Shown: in pieces, positions 6,974 to 11,028 of the stretch
How positions within the stretch are numbered: position 1 is the first letter of the stretch
Layout of the letters: the number at the start of each line of letters is the position of its first letter
Assembly (NCBI GenBank): GCA_017407375.1
Contig: JAFQWT010000092.1
Span: forward strand, 1-11,028
Direction of reading: 5' to 3'
DNA from: Clostridia bacterium
GTDB lineage: Bacteria > Bacillota > Clostridia > Oscillospirales > CAG-272
DNA length: 11,028 bases
Position numbers and translations under genes: made by a program
The notes under the pieces: generated by a model
The model's input: only the letters and a program-made list of their open reading frames with translations
The model's database searches: none
Told to the model about the DNA's origin: nothing

Positions 6974-7033
6974 GTCGTCACTGCCGCCCTCGTAGCGGTT
7001 GTACTCAAGAATGCACTCGGTCGCCGAGTTAAG

Positions 7034-7050
7034 GGTGGTCAGGTGTTGTG
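7034..7050 (-). other. Frameshift junction inside the beta-helix lipoprotein gene
   Basis: In the upstream frame the protein ends HNYFHNT followed by TGA (7041-7039). Stepping back one base, so that C7042 is used twice (ACC then CTG), restores a beta-helix-like frame that is open to the stop at 5795. The simplest cause is loss of one C from a CCC run. No XXXYYYZ slippery heptamer is present, and reading on past the TGA in the same frame gives non-helix sequence, so neither programmed slippage nor stop-codon readthrough explains it. Confidence 0.8.
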
Positions 7051-9513
7051 GAAGTAGTTGTGCGAGATGACGGTACGGCAGCCCGAGATGGACACGGCGG
7101 TCTGCACCGTGGGCTGGGCGTCATGGAACACGCAGTTCTGCACCACAACGTTTGAGGGGACCATATCGTAATAGGAGGTCCCGAGCGAGAGGTTGACCAT
7201 GGAGGAGTAGGCCGCCGAGAAGTCGGAGTAAATGACGGCGGTATTGCGCGACCCGCCCGACACCGTGAGGCACGAGCTGCGGGTGTTTCTCACCGTGACG
7301 TCCTGCACGACGAAGTTATCGGCCGCCGCAATGGAGATGCCGACGGAGTTGGAGCCGTCCACCGTGATGCCGTCCAGCACCACGTTCTTTGCCCCGTTGA
7401 AGGTGAGGACGTTGCGGCTGACAGGGCTCGAGACCGCCATGGGCGCCTCGGGCTCATAGAAGGCCTCGGTCGGGTACATATAGAGGATGCCCGTCTTGCG
7501 GTCGAGGAACCACTCGCCGGGGGCGTCCATCGCCTCAATGGCGTTAAAGAGGTAGAAGGTGTTGCGCCCCGCGGGGGAGTTGGTGGAGTGCTTGGCGCCG
7601 TAGGTATTGTAGGTCTTGGACTTCAGGGAATAGCCGCCGTCCGCCTTCTTCTTGCCGAGCAGCTTGAGCCCCGGGCGGGAGGGGTCGGTGTGCGACCAGG
7701 TCTCCCCCGCGGCAAGGCCGCCCTCGGTATCGGTGAGGGCGAGGTTGTAGTAGCCGAATTCCCAGCCCTCAAAGGTCGAGCCGTAGAACCAGATATCCCC
7801 CGTGTTGACCCAGGAGAGGATCTCCTCACCGAGCTCGCCCGCGGGAACGCGGACCTCCCAGCCGATGGAGGTCTTGGGGTCGATGCCCGCCTCACCCGCG
7901 CGCTTCAGCCACTGGTGGTAGAGGTTGGAGCCCGTGACGGCGGTGACGGTGCCCGTGTCGTAGACCTGCGTGAAGTACAGAAGGTCCTTCGGCTCGTTGC
8001 TGTTCGGGTAGCGGGCCACGGTGTACTGCTCACCGCCCACGTAAAGGCGGGGCGCGCCGCTCTTTGTGATGGCGGCAATGTCGGAAAGCTCAAGTCCCTG
8101 CTTTTCCAGGGTGGTATAGACGATCTCCTCGCGGGCCTCCTCGGGAATGCGCTCCCAGACGTCGGCATTGCCGTTCTCGTCCAGGTACTCCCACAGTGCC
8201 AGGTCGGTCGAGAGGCCGACGTTGGAGGTCAGGACGGCCTCCTCGTCCTCCCAGGCCTTGATAAAGAGGGGGGACTGGCGCATGCCGCTGTGGTCCGCCG
8301 TAACGGTGACGGTGCTTTCGGTCTCGTAGGTGCCGCCCCGCAGCCAGATCACGCCGCCGCGGCGCCCCTCCATATACTCGAGCGCGGCCTCAAGCGTCGG
8401 GAAGGGATCGTCCTGCGTGCCCTTGGCCCCCTCACGCCCCGTGGGGGAGACGAAGACCTGCGTGTTCTTTGAGGAGGGGTAATCGTCCAGCGAAACGCGG
8501 GAAAGGACCGTGACCTCCTCGGGCAGCTCGGCGCGCGTCAGGTGGAAGCGCTCGAGCACGCTCTCGGCCGAATAGGTGAGGTCGAGCTTCCCCGCGATCG
8601 AGGGAAGGGTCGAGGGGAGGTTGAGCGAGAGGAGGGGTGCCTCGTGGATCACGCCCTCGGCAAGCACCGAGTAGTCGAGCTTGACCTTGCTCTTCTCCCC
8701 CGTGATGGCGGCGGAAAAGACGCGCACGGCCTCGTAAACGCCCGCGGCGCCGTCGCCCGCAAGATAGAGGCGGTCACCGTCACGGAGGATGGCATAGCCA
8801 TCGTGGGGGGCGGCGGGGGAGCGGCGCTCCTCATCGGCAAAATTACCGACCGCGATCTCGGGCATCCCCTCGGGCACCTGGCGCACGGTCACAATGTCAA
8901 GGACGGCGCCCGTCCTGTCGGCAATGGCATCCCGCAGGGCCGTGGCCGCCGCCAGCGAGGTGTTGTCCCTGACGATCACGTAATCGTAGATCGAGTGCTT
9001 GCCGAGCTTTGTGTCGGCGTAAGGGTACTCCGACAGCACAAGGCACTCCTTAAGGGGGCGGCGCACGCCCTCCTCGGTAACGTATTTTTCAAGGAAAAGG
9101 CCGATCGCCTTGATGACCGCCTCGTTGGTGCCGCCGCCCAGCACCAGGCGGTCGTTTTCGTACCACACGCCGTAATCGTCACGGCCCATGCGGTGGGAGC
9201 GGCTCTCCTCGCGGTTGGTCTTACCGATGAGGATCTCGCGGGTTTCGGTCGGCACGCTCTCGCCCGTGAGGACAAAGTCCTCGCTGTAATCGAGGCGGAT
9301 GCCCGTCTTTTCCTCGATCGCCTCGATCATCTCGATGACGGCGACAAAGACCTCACCGTCAACGTCGGTCTCAAAGACGATCTTGTAGCCGGAAAGGTTC
9401 TTGAATTCCACGTCCCTTGCCATCACTCCCTCGATAAGCGAGCAGGAGGTAAGGCAAAGCGGCAGGAGAAGGCACAGGGCCAAAAGCAGCGGTAACAGGC
9501 GACGAAGCTTCAT
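7039..9513 (-). CDS. Surface lipoprotein with two alpha/beta domains and a right-handed beta-helix (N-terminal 824 aa of a frameshifted gene)
   Basis: The protein starts with a lipoprotein signal: MKLRR, a leucine-rich core, and lipobox LTSC with the lipidated cysteine at 24. It should be anchored outside the cell membrane. Residues about 38-160 and 175-285 look like two related alpha/beta domains (EILIGKTNREES and EIAVGNF strands) of the kind that accompany GH20/GH67-type enzymes. From about 350 (VFVSPTGREGAKGTQDDPFP, then IWLRGGTY) a right-handed parallel beta-helix begins, as in GH141- and pectate-lyase-like proteins; APGEWFLDRKTGILYMYP (664-681) is typical of that group. It is therefore a likely extracellular polysaccharide-active enzyme, with substrate unknown. 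The ATG at 9513 is chosen for its signal peptide and AAGGAG 6 nt upstream; an in-frame GTG at 9660 lies upstream of the promoter. The frame stops prematurely at 7039 and continues in another frame to 5795. Confidence 0.9.
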   Translation of the reverse strand: MKLRRLLPLLLALCLLLPLCLTSCSLIEGVMARDVEFKNLSGYKIVFETDVDGEVFVAVIEMIEAIEEKTGIRLDYSEDFVLTGESVPTETREILIGKTNREESRSHRMGRDDYGVWYENDRLVLGGGTNEAVIKAIGLFLEKYVTEEGVRRPLKECLVLSEYPYADTKLGKHSIYDYVIVRDNTSLAAATALRDAIADRTGAVLDIVTVRQVPEGMPEIAVGNFADEERRSPAAPHDGYAILRDGDRLYLAGDGAAGVYEAVRVFSAAITGEKSKVKLDYSVLAEGVIHEAPLLSLNLPSTLPSIAGKLDLTYSAESVLERFHLTRAELPEEVTVLSRVSLDDYPSSKNTQVFVSPTGREGAKGTQDDPFPTLEAALEYMEGRRGGVIWLRGGTYETESTVTVTADHSGMRQSPLFIKAWEDEEAVLTSNVGLSTDLALWEYLDENGNADVWERIPEEAREEIVYTTLEKQGLELSDIAAITKSGAPRLYVGGEQYTVARYPNSNEPKDLLYFTQVYDTGTVTAVTGSNLYHQWLKRAGEAGIDPKTSIGWEVRVPAGELGEEILSWVNTGDIWFYGSTFEGWEFGYYNLALTDTEGGLAAGETWSHTDPSRPGLKLLGKKKADGGYSLKSKTYNTYGAKHSTNSPAGRNTFYLFNAIEAMDAPGEWFLDRKTGILYMYPTEAFYEPEAPMAVSSPVSRNVLTFNGAKNVVLDGITVDGSNSVGISIAAADNFVVQDVTVRNTRSSCLTVSGGSRNTAVIYSDFSAAYSSMVNLSLGTSYYDMVPSNVVVQNCVFHDAQPTVQTAVSISGCRTVISHNYFHNT

Positions 9514-9544
9514 AGGACACTCCTTTTTTTGTGGTGTTGCCCCT

Positions 9545-9574
9545 ATTATACCACAGACGCGCCCCCTTTGGCAA
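9545..9574 (-). promoter_or_regulatory. Predicted promoter of the beta-helix lipoprotein gene
   Basis: On the minus strand, TTGCCA (9574-9569) and a perfect TATAAT (9550-9545) are separated by 18 bp, about 30 bp upstream of the ATG. The bases CTTGCCAAAG are identical to those around the -35 of the paralogue operon, but the 21-bp upstream element is absent here. Confidence 0.8.
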
Positions 9575-9611
9575 GAAGAAAAACGCCGCTCCTCCCCGCC
9601 GAAAAAACATC

Positions 9612-9640
9612 TTGCTTTTTTCTCTCGTTTGGTATATAAT
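9612..9640 (+). promoter_or_regulatory. Predicted ileS promoter
   Basis: TTGCTT (9612-9617) and a perfect TATAAT (9635-9640) are separated by 17 bp. The implied leader is only about 40 nt, too short for a T-box. The promoter diverges from that of the lipoprotein gene. Confidence 0.8.
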
Positions 9641-9686
9641 TTATGTATTGTAAATTTCACGCGCCCGAAGGGGCGATGGAGGACTT

Positions 9687-11028
<1,342 letters not shown>

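Noticed and set aside
7034..7050. Programmed -1 frameshift or TGA recoding in the lipoprotein gene
   Set aside because: No slippery heptamer precedes the TGA, and the same frame after the TGA does not encode beta-helix sequence. A simple one-base deletion or assembly error fits better.
9514..9660. N-terminal extension of the lipoprotein from the in-frame GTG at 9660
   Set aside because: The extension would span the TTGCCA/TATAAT promoter and the ribosome binding site, and would bury the lipoprotein signal peptide 49 residues inside the protein.
9641..9686. T-box riboswitch for ileS
   Set aside because: A good promoter lies at 9612-9640, leaving about 40 nt of leader, too short for a T-box, and no T-box bulge sequence or antiterminator was seen.

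Overview
The window reads as a GC-rich (roughly 60%) bacterial chromosome with Firmicutes-style signals: strong AGGAG ribosome binding sites 6-8 nt before starts, TTGnnn/TATAAT promoters, short U-tailed hairpin terminators and a lipoprotein signal ending LTSC. A gut-type Clostridia (Oscillospirales or Christensenellales-like) is the most natural guess, but no phylogenetic marker here fixes this. Coding density is high. All genes but one lie on the minus strand.

Layout from left to right. Positions 1-140 hold the start of an unrecognised minus-strand gene that runs off the window, with its own promoter and a perfect leader hairpin. Positions 141-650 are non-coding and carry two copies of a ~145-bp unit, each containing a near-identical terminator. 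Positions 651-5609 hold a three-gene minus-strand operon (first gene 3969-5609, then 2297-3940, then 651-2267). It encodes three tandem paralogues of 546, 547 and 538 aa, all signal-less and probably cytosolic, which look like TIM-barrel glycoside-hydrolase-type proteins with a conserved YDEGGCxCxxCAPWGGNG signature. Positions 5610-5794 hold the operon promoter and the terminator of the gene upstream. Positions 5795-9513 encode a large surface lipoprotein with two alpha/beta domains and a right-handed beta-helix. It is split by a one-base frameshift near 7042. Positions 9514-9686 hold two divergent promoters. Positions 9687-11028 are the 5' part of ileS (isoleucyl-tRNA synthetase, type-2-like).

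Together, the lipoprotein and the three cytosolic paralogues suggest a carbohydrate (glycan) degradation locus beside a housekeeping synthetase: extracellular attack by the beta-helix enzyme, then intracellular processing by three related enzymes. This is inference from fold-type resemblance. The most notable signal outside the genes is a 21-bp AT-rich element, 18 of 21 bases identical, at exactly the same distance (13 bp) upstream of the -35 boxes of the leftmost gene and of the three-paralogue operon. It suggests that a common regulator controls both units.
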